Part shown: piece after piece, positions 54,701 through 62,543 of the stretch
Position numbering within the stretch: position 1 is the stretch's first letter
Layout of the letters: each line of letters starts with the position of its first letter
Assembly: GCA_015057305.1 (NCBI GenBank)
Contig: SVES01000003.1
Location: 1 to 64,000 of the forward strand
Reading direction: 5' to 3'
Length of the DNA stretch: 64,000 nt
Source of the DNA: Pseudobutyrivibrio ruminis
Lineage (GTDB): Bacteria; Bacillota; Clostridia; Lachnospirales; Lachnospiraceae
Translations under genes and position numbers: made by a program
The notes under the pieces: generated by a model
Told to the model about the DNA's origin: nothing
Seen by the model: the letters and a program-made list of their open reading frames with translations, nothing else
Database searches by the model: none

Positions 54701-56819
54701 CATCAGAGCTGGAAGTGTCTACAATGGGAAGTTTGATGACGTGGAGTCAGAAAAGATAAGTGAGGTTATCTCTCCTACTGCCAATTCCCTGGTTCTTGAA
54801 GAGGCACCTGGAAAGACTTTGGATAGCATTCTTTTAGATGCCGAAAAGGAAAGGCAGGATATGATGCATCAGGTACTTACCCAGAGAAAAAATCCGGACG
54901 GCACCATCACATATTATGATAATGTTGAGTTTAAAAAGGAAAACTTTGAACTGACAAAGGAAGTCAGAAACAAGATGATTGACAAAATCAGCGAGCTTAT
55001 CAAACAGCGTGATATCATGGCCAACATCTGTAATGGCTGGGTACAGGAGGCTTTGTATGGAAAAGGTTATTACCATGCGGATTTGCACGCCGGAAATATC
55101 ATGATCTCTAAAGATAAGGGTACCCTGATTGACTATGGCAATGCTGTTACTTTTACCCCAGAGCAGCAGACTGCCATGACCAGGATGATGGGTGCGGCAA
55201 ACGGAGCTGTAAAACCGGGGGATAATAGCATTGACGTATTCTTCAACAGTTTCATATCGCTTTTGAATCCAGAACAGGATCCTGAGATGAAAGAACTTTT
55301 GACTCCAGAAAAGCAGCAGGAGTTAAAGAGTACCTTTGAGGAAATACTTGAAATGGGAAATGCGTCAGAGGGTGGACAGCGACTGGCGGCGGCTCTCATA
55401 AAGGCTCAGGAGCTGGGGGTAAAGCTCCCTTCGGAGGTGTACAATTTCTCCCAGGGTCAACTACGCCTACAAAGATCTATAAATGATATTAACGATATGA
55501 TAAGTAAATACAAAGTGGATATCAATAAGATTGAATCAAGTCAGTCAGCCCAACCAGCACATGTAGACGCGGTGGACTATGTCCAACATCAGGTTCTGAT
55601 GGGTATATCCGCTGGCAAAGTGGCAAAGGATGTCTCAGGTAATTACATGAGTATATATGAACCTGTGGATAAAGCATCCTTTATAAAGGAGCTTTTGGAC
55701 AATGAATACAAGGAGGGAGACGAAGAAAAAGGAATACGCGAAGTAGATAAGCGACAGGACTTTGACAACAAATATCTTGACGGTATAAGCGATTACAAAG
55801 AAAACGTTTACACTAACATGGGCTTTAAGAGTTGTGAGGACACGGAAGCTTATTTCGCAGGTAAAGAGATAGACAAGGATGGTTTCATAATTGATGAAGA
55901 ACGTCCTATCCCGCTTGTAAACAAAATGCCTGATTTTTCGGTTATGAGAAAAAAATGGGAAGAGCTTAAGAAGATGGATAAGAACGACGAGAATTATGAA
56001 AACGCAAAGAATGAGGTGTATAAGGTCCTATTTCCAAGCTATGATGCAAGCGATCCAATCTATAAAATGTTTGGCGGTAAGTCTAAGATTACGAATGCAA
56101 ATATTTGTTTTAATGAAATGGATGTAGATTCCGTGGAGGAGTACCTTACAATATATGAGAAGTGGATGCCAAAAAGGATACTACTGGATGATAAAATCCA
56201 TGAACTTAGAAAAAAACAGGATTCAAAGAAATTGAAAGAAGATGAAAAAACAGCCCTTTGCAATGAGATTTATGAGCTTTACTCCGAACTGCACGAATAT
56301 CAGCAGGGAAATAGCCCTATCGTGGGTAACTTTGTGCAACAAATTCAGAATTTTATCCAGACAGAGGAATATAAAAAGCAGCTTGCCAATATGTTTGAGG
56401 AGCAGACTACTACCACGGTTACTACGGAAAATGGAGAAGAAAAGGAAATCACACTGGGAGAGCTTTTCAAAAAGCAGGTTGATGATTACACGAAGCTGGG
56501 CTATGAAAATCACTATATTGATAAGAATAACATTCCAGGCTGGGGAGTAAGAGCGGATATGTCTGCCAAGGACAAACAAAAGATGAATAAGATGGAACGT
56601 GAAATGTGTGAAACCTATACTAAAATCGCCAAGCTACAGCTGAAACGGTACTATGAGGGACGTTTTGACAAACAGCCGGATATCAAGAGCTATGATTTTA
56701 CAAAGGTAATGAAGGATGTTATTGTTGCAAATATCGATGCTACCCTTGTCAGAATGGGAGTGCCTCAGGCGTCACTGTTTATTACAAGACCGATTGCCTT
56801 GAGCATGATAAATGGGTAG
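51795..56819 (+). CDS. Giant protein with central ABC1/UbiB-type atypical kinase domain, 1674 aa
   Basis: No signal peptide or transmembrane helix is seen. Residues 1-820 are charged and helical, of no known family, with an imperfect tandem unit (about 714-749 and 780-812; GYDSVLFVERD, GYEKLFRRERD). The kinase region (about 820-1180) has LPPELR before PPMP as in UbiB, with KxGQ as KMMQ (about 833), the Ala-rich loop GAASVGQTF, the ATP lysine in VVIKLLR (about 918), HADLHAGNIM (about 1093) and DYG (about 1113). Residues 1180-1674 are again helical. Usual ABC1 kinases have about 450-560 residues, so this is three times larger. Codon use is richer in C-ending codons than that of neighbours, suggesting transfer. 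The start follows AGGAGGT. Kinase activity and target are unknown. Confidence 0.85.
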   Translation: MADIHEQINIHQNPVEMQNQQSDDFEVVENRQIYNTEDFATLLDHQDRMVYDLADKKNKNGDAKIKKQAGMGVTAKELDEIDMLLDVYAKGNLEKTTALTNKDFEEYKGQLQFKRTMDIAQLLVNDHSKSDSKEMQDVKIDILALSVEMERMNSVPVSKESISDISAKFAMSLNSISHYLHTKKPRFSTGKKRYKQVQNMQAALFEVKNALDIVASDIDKYEGRTVGSILGMRESRQGDLRRKEDEKKEAPSMSKDAAFVVNLFSDGHDFCASFAQSSARKRRKESAKVVALKQTLRGFVPDQTQILDVDIMGKKVRLLQKADNRLYVIENHKEIPLDKGAARMRNDIDANMLKNAQAYDRGDVNTLLSTYENASTTGEASQYRTNLIQYLKDKLDLNDEDFTNELRRSLVAYTRELINGTKTLEEVKNAILNNDAVNTMINGVELTEMMELEKGKTEEINKKVSMYQIANEVEKNDWSDEEKSVKNLMAEFIYTTDTQTMDRNVATPQDFVRTVLLQNKKALVYLLKEDGAQGDLIESIFKKMSLNEITEGEEKSFEKSIAAELRNLRDYLRGKVDTKKSPEELESNLEAFLNSDDMALTNRLKQSYDKMQDGINASCDILQEKVTKMSESIFTQNEEKEKGQTLDDILKNATRGEKGQGLFTKKVFENYFSKMNTLDKRSMLASVLRGSKKVMETYYTDKELVSEIKQRGLTGYDSVLFVERDYKKYPLDDDDRRLIKKYILDKKKNAPVLKGQEEQKLTDEELLKELEEIKKQKPAGYEKLFRRERDLEKEPLSENEKKLLNGLRREKKSLSIGANFLGGLIRGAGPLLQKMMQGLPEDSLPPELRVAIRDVKSNLPPMPERVVKSQIYAMIERSGKEVDRIEVVKSLGAASVGQTFLCKMYGPKFKEGKTVVIKLLRSDVQNRMKREEKVMLECAGQVDEAMKQTYEGQLGIYHNELNLVKEAENIRAGSVYNGKFDDVESEKISEVISPTANSLVLEEAPGKTLDSILLDAEKERQDMMHQVLTQRKNPDGTITYYDNVEFKKENFELTKEVRNKMIDKISELIKQRDIMANICNGWVQEALYGKGYYHADLHAGNIMISKDKGTLIDYGNAVTFTPEQQTAMTRMMGAANGAVKPGDNSIDVFFNSFISLLNPEQDPEMKELLTPEKQQELKSTFEEILEMGNASEGGQRLAAALIKAQELGVKLPSEVYNFSQGQLRLQRSINDINDMISKYKVDINKIESSQSAQPAHVDAVDYVQHQVLMGISAGKVAKDVSGNYMSIYEPVDKASFIKELLDNEYKEGDEEKGIREVDKRQDFDNKYLDGISDYKENVYTNMGFKSCEDTEAYFAGKEIDKDGFIIDEERPIPLVNKMPDFSVMRKKWEELKKMDKNDENYENAKNEVYKVLFPSYDASDPIYKMFGGKSKITNANICFNEMDVDSVEEYLTIYEKWMPKRILLDDKIHELRKKQDSKKLKEDEKTALCNEIYELYSELHEYQQGNSPIVGNFVQQIQNFIQTEEYKKQLANMFEEQTTTTVTTENGEEKEITLGELFKKQVDDYTKLGYENHYIDKNNIPGWGVRADMSAKDKQKMNKMEREMCETYTKIAKLQLKRYYEGRFDKQPDIKSYDFTKVMKDVIVANIDATLVRMGVPQASLFITRPIALSMING

Positions 56820-56856
56820 GGATAGTATATGAGTAATAGGAAAGGATTCGGGTCAA

Positions 56857-57783
56857 ATGCATTTTTATCTGGTAGTAGATAGCGATGGTATACTTAGAAT
56901 TGAGGAGGAGGAGGGGGGACAGGTGACTGCTTCCCTCATGGGGGACGAAGCCCGTATCTTATCCATTTTCGTCCCTGAAAAGGGGCGAAGAACCGGGATT
57001 GGACGGATGCTTCTTTCCTTATTGTCACAGGAAGCCCATAAGAGAAATATCAGACATATAGTAGCGGATTTTGCAGAGAGTATGTCTGATATACAAGGAC
57101 TATTGAAGGCATGTGGATATACTATGGAGCCTGGTGCGCCTGTCATGTCCATCGACATGGAAAAGCTCCTTTCCTACAATGCAGTAAAAAAACTTTTGAA
57201 GCAAAAGAATATGGGAGAGCACTTTATATCGCTTTGGCAGTATCAGCTTATCCATCAAAAATCCGTAGAAGATATATTTAAGGAACTTAAGCTTTTACCT
57301 GAACAGTTGGATTTTTCCAGATACCAGCTTGATATGAGTGGATTTGTCTATAATGATGCGGGAAAAAGAGAAGCTGTCATACTCTGCTGCGACTATGGTA
57401 CATGGGTTCATGTGGAGCGTTTGGATGTGTCTGGGGAACCTGATAGTCCCGCTTTCATGGTGGCCGCCCGGGGAATGATAGAAGAAATCATGGAGCGGGA
57501 TGGTGCCGATCACTACAGCAGGCTGACCTATATGGCACTGGATGGAAAGCTGGGTCAGGCACTAGGGAAAATCAGTGAAAAGCTTTTGGGAACCATCTTT
57601 GCCCAAAAGGAAGTGGAGCCTCCTTTGGAGCAGACAGAGCTTACCGTGGATATTTTTCCTGATGAAAAGGACGATTGGATAGAAGAGCTTCGTGAAGTGC
57701 CGTTTGCATACAGCATCTCCTTTACCAACGCTTGTAGGAGGGCGCAAAAATCATCTCGGAATTGTGATAGCGGCGGTCGTTAG
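56857..57783 (+). CDS. GNAT-fold acetyltransferase-like protein with unknown C-terminal domain
   Basis: A 308-residue protein. The first 110 residues form a GNAT domain: the acetyl-CoA motif is ILSIFVPEKGRRTGIGRMLL, with RRTGIG as the pyrophosphate loop. Residues 115-300 are unassigned, with a tail NACRRAQKSSRNCDSGGR that looks accidental. The gene begins 37 bases after the giant gene's stop and shares its base composition, so the two form a likely operon. The last 62 bases overlap the convergent CYTH gene, suggesting that the natural stop was lost at a junction near 57720. AGGAAAGGA precedes the start. Confidence 0.75.
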   Translation: MHFYLVVDSDGILRIEEEEGGQVTASLMGDEARILSIFVPEKGRRTGIGRMLLSLLSQEAHKRNIRHIVADFAESMSDIQGLLKACGYTMEPGAPVMSIDMEKLLSYNAVKKLLKQKNMGEHFISLWQYQLIHQKSVEDIFKELKLLPEQLDFSRYQLDMSGFVYNDAGKREAVILCCDYGTWVHVERLDVSGEPDSPAFMVAARGMIEEIMERDGADHYSRLTYMALDGKLGQALGKISEKLLGTIFAQKEVEPPLEQTELTVDIFPDEKDDWIEELREVPFAYSISFTNACRRAQKSSRNCDSGGR

Positions 57784-58177
57784 TAACTTCTTCGCCGAAC
57801 CAGTCTGGGGCTGTGAAGTTGTTTGCTTCATCTACTGATGGAAACTCTACCTCTGCCATAATCAGACCATCCATGTGACCAGAAAAAACATCAAGCTCGA
57901 TAGTGTATGGTGACAGCGGAATGAGATAACGGCGTTTAGTAATAAGGTTTCCATCCACTTTTGTAACAAGGTGGTCATAGCCTTCCTTAGAAAGCTCTGC
58001 CTCGATTTCCTCATGGGCAAGTAAACCACTGCCTTTATATGTAAGGATGTATTTATCAGCCTTTTTTCTGATACGTACTACTGGATGAGTACATAGATAT
58101 CCCTGTTCGATTTCTACGTACGGATATTTTGATAAATCAGGCAAATTTTTAATTAAAAACTTTCTTTCGATTTCCAT
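57722..58177 (-). CDS. CYTH domain protein (class IV adenylate cyclase / triphosphate tunnel family)
   Basis: A 151-residue protein with the N-terminal EIERKFL signature of the triphosphate tunnel fold, followed by alternating charged strands (VVRIRKKADKYILTYKG, EIEAELSK, TIELDVFSG, MAEVEFPS) that line the tunnel. Likely an inorganic triphosphatase or a related phosphohydrolase. I choose the ATG at 58177 because GGAGGT lies 5 bases upstream; an ATG 18 bases earlier would lack a site. The normal family end is near RRYHNS; the extra tail EMIFAPSYKRW may come from the junction with the neighbouring cassette. Confidence 0.9.
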   Translation of the reverse strand: MEIERKFLIKNLPDLSKYPYVEIEQGYLCTHPVVRIRKKADKYILTYKGSGLLAHEEIEAELSKEGYDHLVTKVDGNLITKRRYLIPLSPYTIELDVFSGHMDGLIMAEVEFPSVDEANNFTAPDWFGEEVTNDRRYHNSEMIFAPSYKRW

Positions 58178-58228
58178 TGTATTACCTCCATGCATATGGT
58201 AGCATATTGCCCAAAGTATATAAATGCC

Positions 58229-58257
58229 TTGAAAAGTATATGGTTTTGAGGTAAAAT
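58229..58257 (+). promoter_or_regulatory. Sigma-A promoter of efp
   Basis: TTGAAA (58229-58234), 17-bp spacer, TAAAAT (58252-58257), 78 bases before the efp start. Confidence 0.7.
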
Positions 58258-58335
58258 CATGTATACAAGTGTGGCTTAGAGCCAGTTAATTAGGTCAAAA
58301 GACCCATTTTAGGGTCATTAAAGGAGGATTTTATA

Positions 58336-58893
58336 ATGATTACAGCCGGTGATTTTAGAAACGGTATGACTATCGAAATGGATAATCAGGTTTACCAGGT
58401 TATCGAATTCCAGCATGTAAAGCCAGGTAAGGGTGCAGCTTTCGTTCGTACTAAGCTTAAGAATATCAAGAACGGTGGTGTTACAGAAACATCTTTCCGT
58501 CCTACAGAGAAGTTCCCAGCAGCTCGTATTGATCGTAAGGATATGCAGTATCTTTACAATGATGGAGAGCTATACAACTTCATGGATGTTGAGACATACG
58601 ATCAGGTTGCTCTTACAGCAGATCAGATTGGTGATGCTCTTAAGTTCGTTAAGGAAAATGAAATCGTTAAGATGCTTTCTCACAACGGTTCTATCTTCTC
58701 AGTTGAGCCACCTATGTTCGTAGAGCTTCAGATTACAGATACAGAGCCAGGTTTCAAGGGTGATACAGCTACAGGTGCTACAAAGCCAGCTACTGTTGAG
58801 ACAGGCGCAGTTGTTTACGTTCCTCTTTTCGTTGAGAACGGTGAAACAATCAAGATTGATACAAGAACAGGGGAGTACTTATCAAGAGTTTAA
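58336..58893 (+). CDS. efp: Translation elongation factor P
   Basis: A 185-residue tRNA-shaped factor that rescues ribosomes stalled at polyproline. Three beta-barrel domains are seen; the loop [10 protein letters not shown] carries the tip lysine (residue 32), the site modified in many bacteria, and the C-terminal signature is [14 protein letters not shown]. No EpmA/EpmB genes are nearby. The start follows AAGGAGG. A 66-aa gene begins one base after the stop and is probably coupled. Confidence 0.97.
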   Translation: MITAGDFRNGMTIEMDNQVYQVIEFQHVKPGKGAAFVRTKLKNIKNGGVTETSFRPTEKFPAARIDRKDMQYLYNDGELYNFMDVETYDQVALTADQIGDALKFVKENEIVKMLSHNGSIFSVEPPMFVELQITDTEPGFKGDTATGATKPATVETGAVVYVPLFVENGETIKIDTRTGEYLSRV

Positions 58894-58894
58894 G

Positions 58895-59095
58895 ATGGAT
58901 TACAGAGAATACCCGCTTTCAGAGCTACTAAAAAATAGAAAAATATTTACAGTCTTTGACGAAGAATTTCAAAAGGACACATGGCTAGACACTACAGCCT
59001 TGCTTGGAAGCGAAAGTACAATCAATCAGCTATATCGCGATGGCACAGTGCCTAGCGAAACACTTGATAGGATAGTGGAACGACTCTCCAAATAA
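58895..59095 (+). CDS. Small hypothetical protein, 66 aa, downstream of efp
   Basis: Starts MDYREYPLSELLKNRKI, rich in charged residues and predicted alpha-helical, ending RIVERLSK. No membrane segment or Cys. The ATG is one base after the efp stop; there is only a weak AGAG-type site within the efp end, so translation probably depends on coupling. Terminator 17 bases after the stop. I recognise no family. Confidence 0.65.
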   Translation: MDYREYPLSELLKNRKIFTVFDEEFQKDTWLDTTALLGSESTINQLYRDGTVPSETLDRIVERLSK

Positions 59096-59111
59096 GCTTT
59101 GATAATAAGAT

Positions 59112-59141
59112 GACCTTGGCAGTTTTGCCAAGGTCTTTTTT
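59112..59141 (+). terminator. Terminator of the efp operon
   Basis: ACCTTGGC and GCCAAGGT pair around AGTTTT, followed by CTTTTTT. Confidence 0.93.
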
Positions 59142-59144
59142 ACA

Positions 59145-59271
59145 ATTCTTTCGTCCGCATCATACTTGGACGAATTGTAAAACTTTGTAAGAACACCTAC
59201 AAATAAATATGCAAGATTTCACATTTAGATAATCTAAAATCTGCGATTATTTCCGCTACTGGCGTGTGAGG
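59145..59271 (+). repeat. Solitary arm of the foldback element
   Basis: GAATTGTAAAACTTTGTAAG, AACACCTAC, ATATGCAAGAT, TCACATTTAG, AATCTAAAATCTG and GTGTGAGGCC match in order the right arm of the element at 19912-20540. Neither core nor opposite arm is present. The arm runs into the 5' end of the XRE gene. Confidence 0.75.
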
Positions 59272-59490
59272 CCATTACTAAAAACAAGAATGCATGAGTA
59301 CCGAAAAGAACTTAATATACAACAGGCAGAATTGGCAGAGATGGTTGGGGTTCGTAGAGAAACGATTGGTAAATTAGAGAATGGGAAATATAATCCACCC
59401 ATTAAACTAGCTATGGATATTGCCAAAGTGTTTGGAAAAACTGTTGAGGATGTTTTTATTTTTTTGGATGAAGATGACGGGGCAATGTAA
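59266..59490 (+). CDS. XRE-family small helix-turn-helix regulator
   Basis: A 66- to 74-residue DNA-binding protein: the HTH is LAEMVGVRRETIGKLENGKY, followed by the helix AMDIAKVFGKTVEDVF. Family proteins start with a Met-Lys-Asn-Arg-like segment that matches LKTR here, so the original ATG seems to be lost. Candidates are GTG 59266, which lies in the foldback arm and keeps the whole domain, or ATG 59290, which trims six or seven residues. Neither has a ribosome site. The insertion may have silenced the gene. Confidence 0.65.
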   Translation: MRPLLKTRMHEYRKELNIQQAELAEMVGVRRETIGKLENGKYNPPIKLAMDIAKVFGKTVEDVFIFLDEDDGAM

Positions 59491-59524
59491 AAGCGACCGT
59501 ATAGATGCCTTTTAGGCATTATAA

Positions 59525-59556
59525 TAGCGTAGGTGAATACCTACGCTAAATTTTTT
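59525..59556 (+). terminator. Terminator after the XRE gene
   Basis: TAGCGTAGGT and ACCTACGCTA pair around GAAT, followed by AATTTTTT. It can also serve the convergent antitoxin gene. Confidence 0.85.
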
Positions 59557-59582
59557 AATGTCAAAAGCAATGAATCAAATAA

Positions 59583-59810
59583 TTAAGCAGCTTTTTGATA
59601 GTCAATTACAGAAATTTCTTGCATTATTTTCTTAGCTGATTCAACTAAAACTTCTAGCTTAGCTGAAACATCGTCGGTAAAGGTAATCTCACCGCATATA
59701 GGGCATTCCAAGCAGGGAACGTTTTTCACAACAATAATGCAATCATTATATTCTACGGTAAAAGTTGTTTTTGTATTAAGTTTATCTTCAGAAAAACATG
59801 CGTTACACAT
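59583..59810 (-). CDS. YgiT-type zinc-finger antitoxin-like protein
   Basis: A 75-residue protein with two CxxC pairs (MCNACF and CPICGE), the YgiT/MqsA N-terminal zinc finger, and a short helical tail without a full HTH. In this family the gene usually follows a DUF4258 toxin gene. Here a 5'-truncated DUF4258 remnant lies directly upstream. AGGAGG precedes the start. Likely an orphan antitoxin. Confidence 0.85.
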   Translation of the reverse strand: MCNACFSEDKLNTKTTFTVEYNDCIIVVKNVPCLECPICGEITFTDDVSAKLEVLVESAKKIMQEISVIDYQKAA

Positions 59811-59843
59811 AAACTACTTCCTCCTAGTTTTCAAATCTTCTAA

Positions 59844-60035
59844 CTAATGTACATTATCAGGATAATATGCTGAAATAATTAGAACTTTTTTACCGTTAAA
59901 TCCTACAACAACATGTATATAAGTGTCATTCGATATCTTTAGCCCTAAAACCAAACAGGCTGGAAGAGAACCATACGAATAATTATCATCTATATATTCT
60001 ATTTCAAAGCTTAGATTTTGTAAATTAAATAAACT
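59844..60035 (-). pseudogene. DUF4258 toxin remnant, N-terminus missing
   Basis: On the minus strand a frame of 63 codons without a start codon encodes DDNYSYGSLPACLVLGLKI, then DTYIHVVVGF and VLIISAYYPD, the C-terminal two thirds of DUF4258-type toxins. A stop lies just upstream in frame, and no ATG or ribosome site is present. It ends 33 bases before the antitoxin start, the usual toxin-antitoxin order. Confidence 0.75.
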
Positions 60036-60149
60036 TTAAAAATGAGGTAGCTATTAAAGAGATGCTGCATTATTTCACAATTTTTTAATAGTGTATACAT
60101 GTTGGATTTGATAATATATCAGTAGAGTGATTACGAGGAGGAAAAGCAT

Positions 60150-61301
60150 ATGGAAATTACAATTTCAGACTCTATTAAATATATTGGATGTGATGATAAG
60201 ACAATCGACTTGTTTGAAAGCCAATATCCAGTACCTAACGGTGTTTCTTATAATTCCTATGTTATCTTAGATGAAAAGGTAGCCGTTATGGATACAGCGG
60301 ACCCTAGAGTTACTAATGAGTGGCTTTTAAACCTGGAAAGAGAACTGCAGGGGAAAGCGCCTGATTATCTGGTGGTTTCTCATATGGAGCCAGACCATGC
60401 AGGCTCTATAAAAGTATTTTTGGAGAAATATCCTAATACAACTGTCGTTGGAAATGCCAAGACATTTCAGATGATGGGGCAGTTTATGGATGCAGGCTTG
60501 TTTGATGGTAGAAAGCAGATTGTAGCTGAGGGGGACATGCTTTCACTTGGAAAACATGAGCTTACTTTTGTCATGGCACCTATGGTTCATTGGCCAGAGG
60601 TAATGGTAGAGTACGAGTCTACAGAAAAGATTCTTTTTTCTGCTGATGGCTTTGGTAAGTTTGGGGCACTTGATGTGGATGAGCCTTGGATAGATGAAGC
60701 TCGTAGATATTATCTTAATATTGTGGGTAAGTATGGTGCATCAGTTCAGGCTTTGTTGAAAAAGGCTTCGGCATTGGATATACAAAAAATTTGTCCTCTA
60801 CATGGTCCAATCTTGACAGAAAATTTAGATTACTATATTAACCTTTATGATACATGGAGCAGCTATAAACCTGAGGAGGAAGGGGTTCTTGTTGTGAGCG
60901 CTTCCATTCACGGCAATACTAAAACGGCCGCCCTTAAACTTAATGAAAAATTGCAGCAGGCAGGAGTAAAAACTCAATTTATTGATATTACCAGGGATAG
61001 CATGTCTGAAGCGGTAGCCAGAGCTTTTTACTATGACAAGATGGTTTGCCTAGCATGTACTTATGATGGTGGACTTTTCCCGCCAATGCAGGATTTCCTA
61101 CATCATCTTACCGCTAAAGCATACCAGAACCGTAAGGTGGCATTTGTAGAAAACGGTACTTGGGCTCCACAGGCAGCAAAATGCATGCGCGCAATCTTAG
61201 AACCAATGAAAAATCTGGAATTCGTAGAACCAGTGGTAACAATCAAATCCACCCTACAGGATGAAGCTCAGTTGGATGAGCTTGTAGGTGCACTGAAATA
61301 A
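60150..61301 (+). CDS. fprA: Flavodiiron protein (A-type flavoprotein)
   Basis: A 383-residue oxygen- or nitric-oxide-reducing flavoprotein that protects anaerobes. The N-terminal metallo-beta-lactamase domain (about 1-245) holds the diiron ligands in SHMEPDHAGS, MVHWPEV, FSADGFG and CPLHGP. The flavodoxin domain (about 250-383) starts VLVVSASIHGNTKTAALKL with the FMN phosphate loop. No rubredoxin domain is fused. The first metal ligand set HxExDH is intact. The start follows GAGGAGG. Confidence 0.95.
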   Translation: MEITISDSIKYIGCDDKTIDLFESQYPVPNGVSYNSYVILDEKVAVMDTADPRVTNEWLLNLERELQGKAPDYLVVSHMEPDHAGSIKVFLEKYPNTTVVGNAKTFQMMGQFMDAGLFDGRKQIVAEGDMLSLGKHELTFVMAPMVHWPEVMVEYESTEKILFSADGFGKFGALDVDEPWIDEARRYYLNIVGKYGASVQALLKKASALDIQKICPLHGPILTENLDYYINLYDTWSSYKPEEEGVLVVSASIHGNTKTAALKLNEKLQQAGVKTQFIDITRDSMSEAVARAFYYDKMVCLACTYDGGLFPPMQDFLHHLTAKAYQNRKVAFVENGTWAPQAAKCMRAILEPMKNLEFVEPVVTIKSTLQDEAQLDELVGALK

Positions 61302-61323
61302 CTAATTTTATGTATTTAAATGA

Positions 61324-61407
61324 GCAAGTAGTAAACAAGCTCTGATAATTCTCAAATGAGGCGTGTTGCCGAATGGAGAATTCATCAGGCTTGTTTGCGT
61401 AACTTGC
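61324..61407 (+). repeat. Short bulged-hairpin intergenic element, copy 4
   Basis: Outer arms GCAAGTAG and GCGTAACTTGC, then AAACAAGC / GCTTGTTT, CTGAT / ATCAG, and AATTCTC / GAGAATT around a loop starting AAATGAGGC and ending GCCGAATG. It shares the AATTCTC/GAGAATT level with the copy at 2220-2305. It ends 26 bases before the ldh start. Confidence 0.78.
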
Positions 61408-61433
61408 GGAGTGAAGCATTACGGGAGGTGTAT

Positions 61434-62393
61434 ATGGCAGTAGAAGTAAATCCAAGAAAAGTAGCGATAATTGGTGCGGGCTTTGTAGGTTCCGCAACAG
61501 CATTTGCCTTGTCACAAAGTAGTATGTTTTCAGAAATGGTCCTAATAGATGCGGACCACGAAAAAGCTGAAGGTGAAGCAATGGATATTAGCCATGGTAC
61601 ACCTTTCACCAAGCCAGTGAAGATATACGCAGGTGATTATGATGACATAAAGGATGCAGCAATTGTAGTTGTAACTGCAGGAGCAGGCCAAAAGCCAGGT
61701 GAGACAAGATTGGATCTTGTGCACAAAAATGTTGGAATTTTTAAATCAATTATTCCAGAGATAGCAAAGCGGGATTTTGGAGGCATCTTACTTATAGTTG
61801 CAAATCCTGTGGATGTTTTGACTTTAGCAGCTCTTAAGCTTTCAGGTTTACCAGAGAATAGGGTTATTGGCTCTGGAACGGTGTTGGATTCAGCCCGTCT
61901 AAAGACAGAGCTTGGTGAGCATTTAGGGGTTGATAGTCGTTCGGTGCATGCATTTATTATTGGCGAGCATGGAGATAGTGAAATAGCAGCGTTTTCTAGT
62001 GCTAATGTATCGGGAATTCCTTTAAATGATTTCTGCGAAATGCGTGGACATTTTAATCATGAAGCTTCAGAAAAGGCGATTGCAGAAAGAGTAAAAAATG
62101 CTGCATATGAGATTATTAAAAGAAAGCATGCAACCTACTATGGTGTTGCAGTTGCAGTAAAACGAATATGCGAGGTAATAGTTAGAGATGAAAGGTCTAT
62201 CCTTTCAGTTTCATCTATGATGCATGGGGAATATGGAATTGACGGCATATGTCTTTCAATGCCTGCAATTGTTGGTAAGAATGGACTGGAATCAAAGGTT
62301 CCAATTTCTCTTGATGAAGATGAAATAAAGGCTTTGCAGGAATCTGCACGTACTTTAAAGGAAGTAGTAGATACGATAGATTTTAATATTTAA
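61434..62393 (+). CDS. ldh: L-lactate dehydrogenase
   Basis: NAD-dependent reduction of pyruvate to L-lactate in fermentation. 319 residues. The Rossmann motif is IIGAGFVGSA; substrate residues are in PGETRLDLVHKN (Arg) and IGEHGDSEIAAFS (catalytic His). The Gln/Arg selectivity loop has GAGQKPGETR, with Gln, which favours lactate over malate dehydrogenase. ATG 61434 follows GGGAGG at 5 bases; the frame is open upstream into the repeat element but lacks a site. A terminator follows. Confidence 0.95.
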   Translation: MAVEVNPRKVAIIGAGFVGSATAFALSQSSMFSEMVLIDADHEKAEGEAMDISHGTPFTKPVKIYAGDYDDIKDAAIVVVTAGAGQKPGETRLDLVHKNVGIFKSIIPEIAKRDFGGILLIVANPVDVLTLAALKLSGLPENRVIGSGTVLDSARLKTELGEHLGVDSRSVHAFIIGEHGDSEIAAFSSANVSGIPLNDFCEMRGHFNHEASEKAIAERVKNAAYEIIKRKHATYYGVAVAVKRICEVIVRDERSILSVSSMMHGEYGIDGICLSMPAIVGKNGLESKVPISLDEDEIKALQESARTLKEVVDTIDFNI

Positions 62394-62456
62394 ATAATTG
62401 CTTTAAAGTGCCTATAAACTCGGCAGAAATAAAAAAAGAGGGAAACCACATAAAAA

Positions 62457-62496
62457 ATGACGGCTTATTTTGTTGAATAAGCCGTCATTTTTTTTG
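62457..62496 (+). terminator. Terminator after ldh
   Basis: ATGACGGCTTATT and AATAAGCCGTCAT pair around TTGTTG, flanked by A6 and T8, so it can act in both directions. Confidence 0.95.
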
Positions 62497-62543
62497 CATA
62501 ATTAAAGTGCAACTTAAAGAAAATTTTAAATTTGGAGGCTTCT

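Noticed and set aside
56829..56882. A 17-codon ORF (MSNRKGFGSNAFLSGSR) between the giant gene and the GNAT gene
   Set aside because: It overlaps the GNAT start in another frame and its only upstream site is weak; the frame is short enough to be chance.
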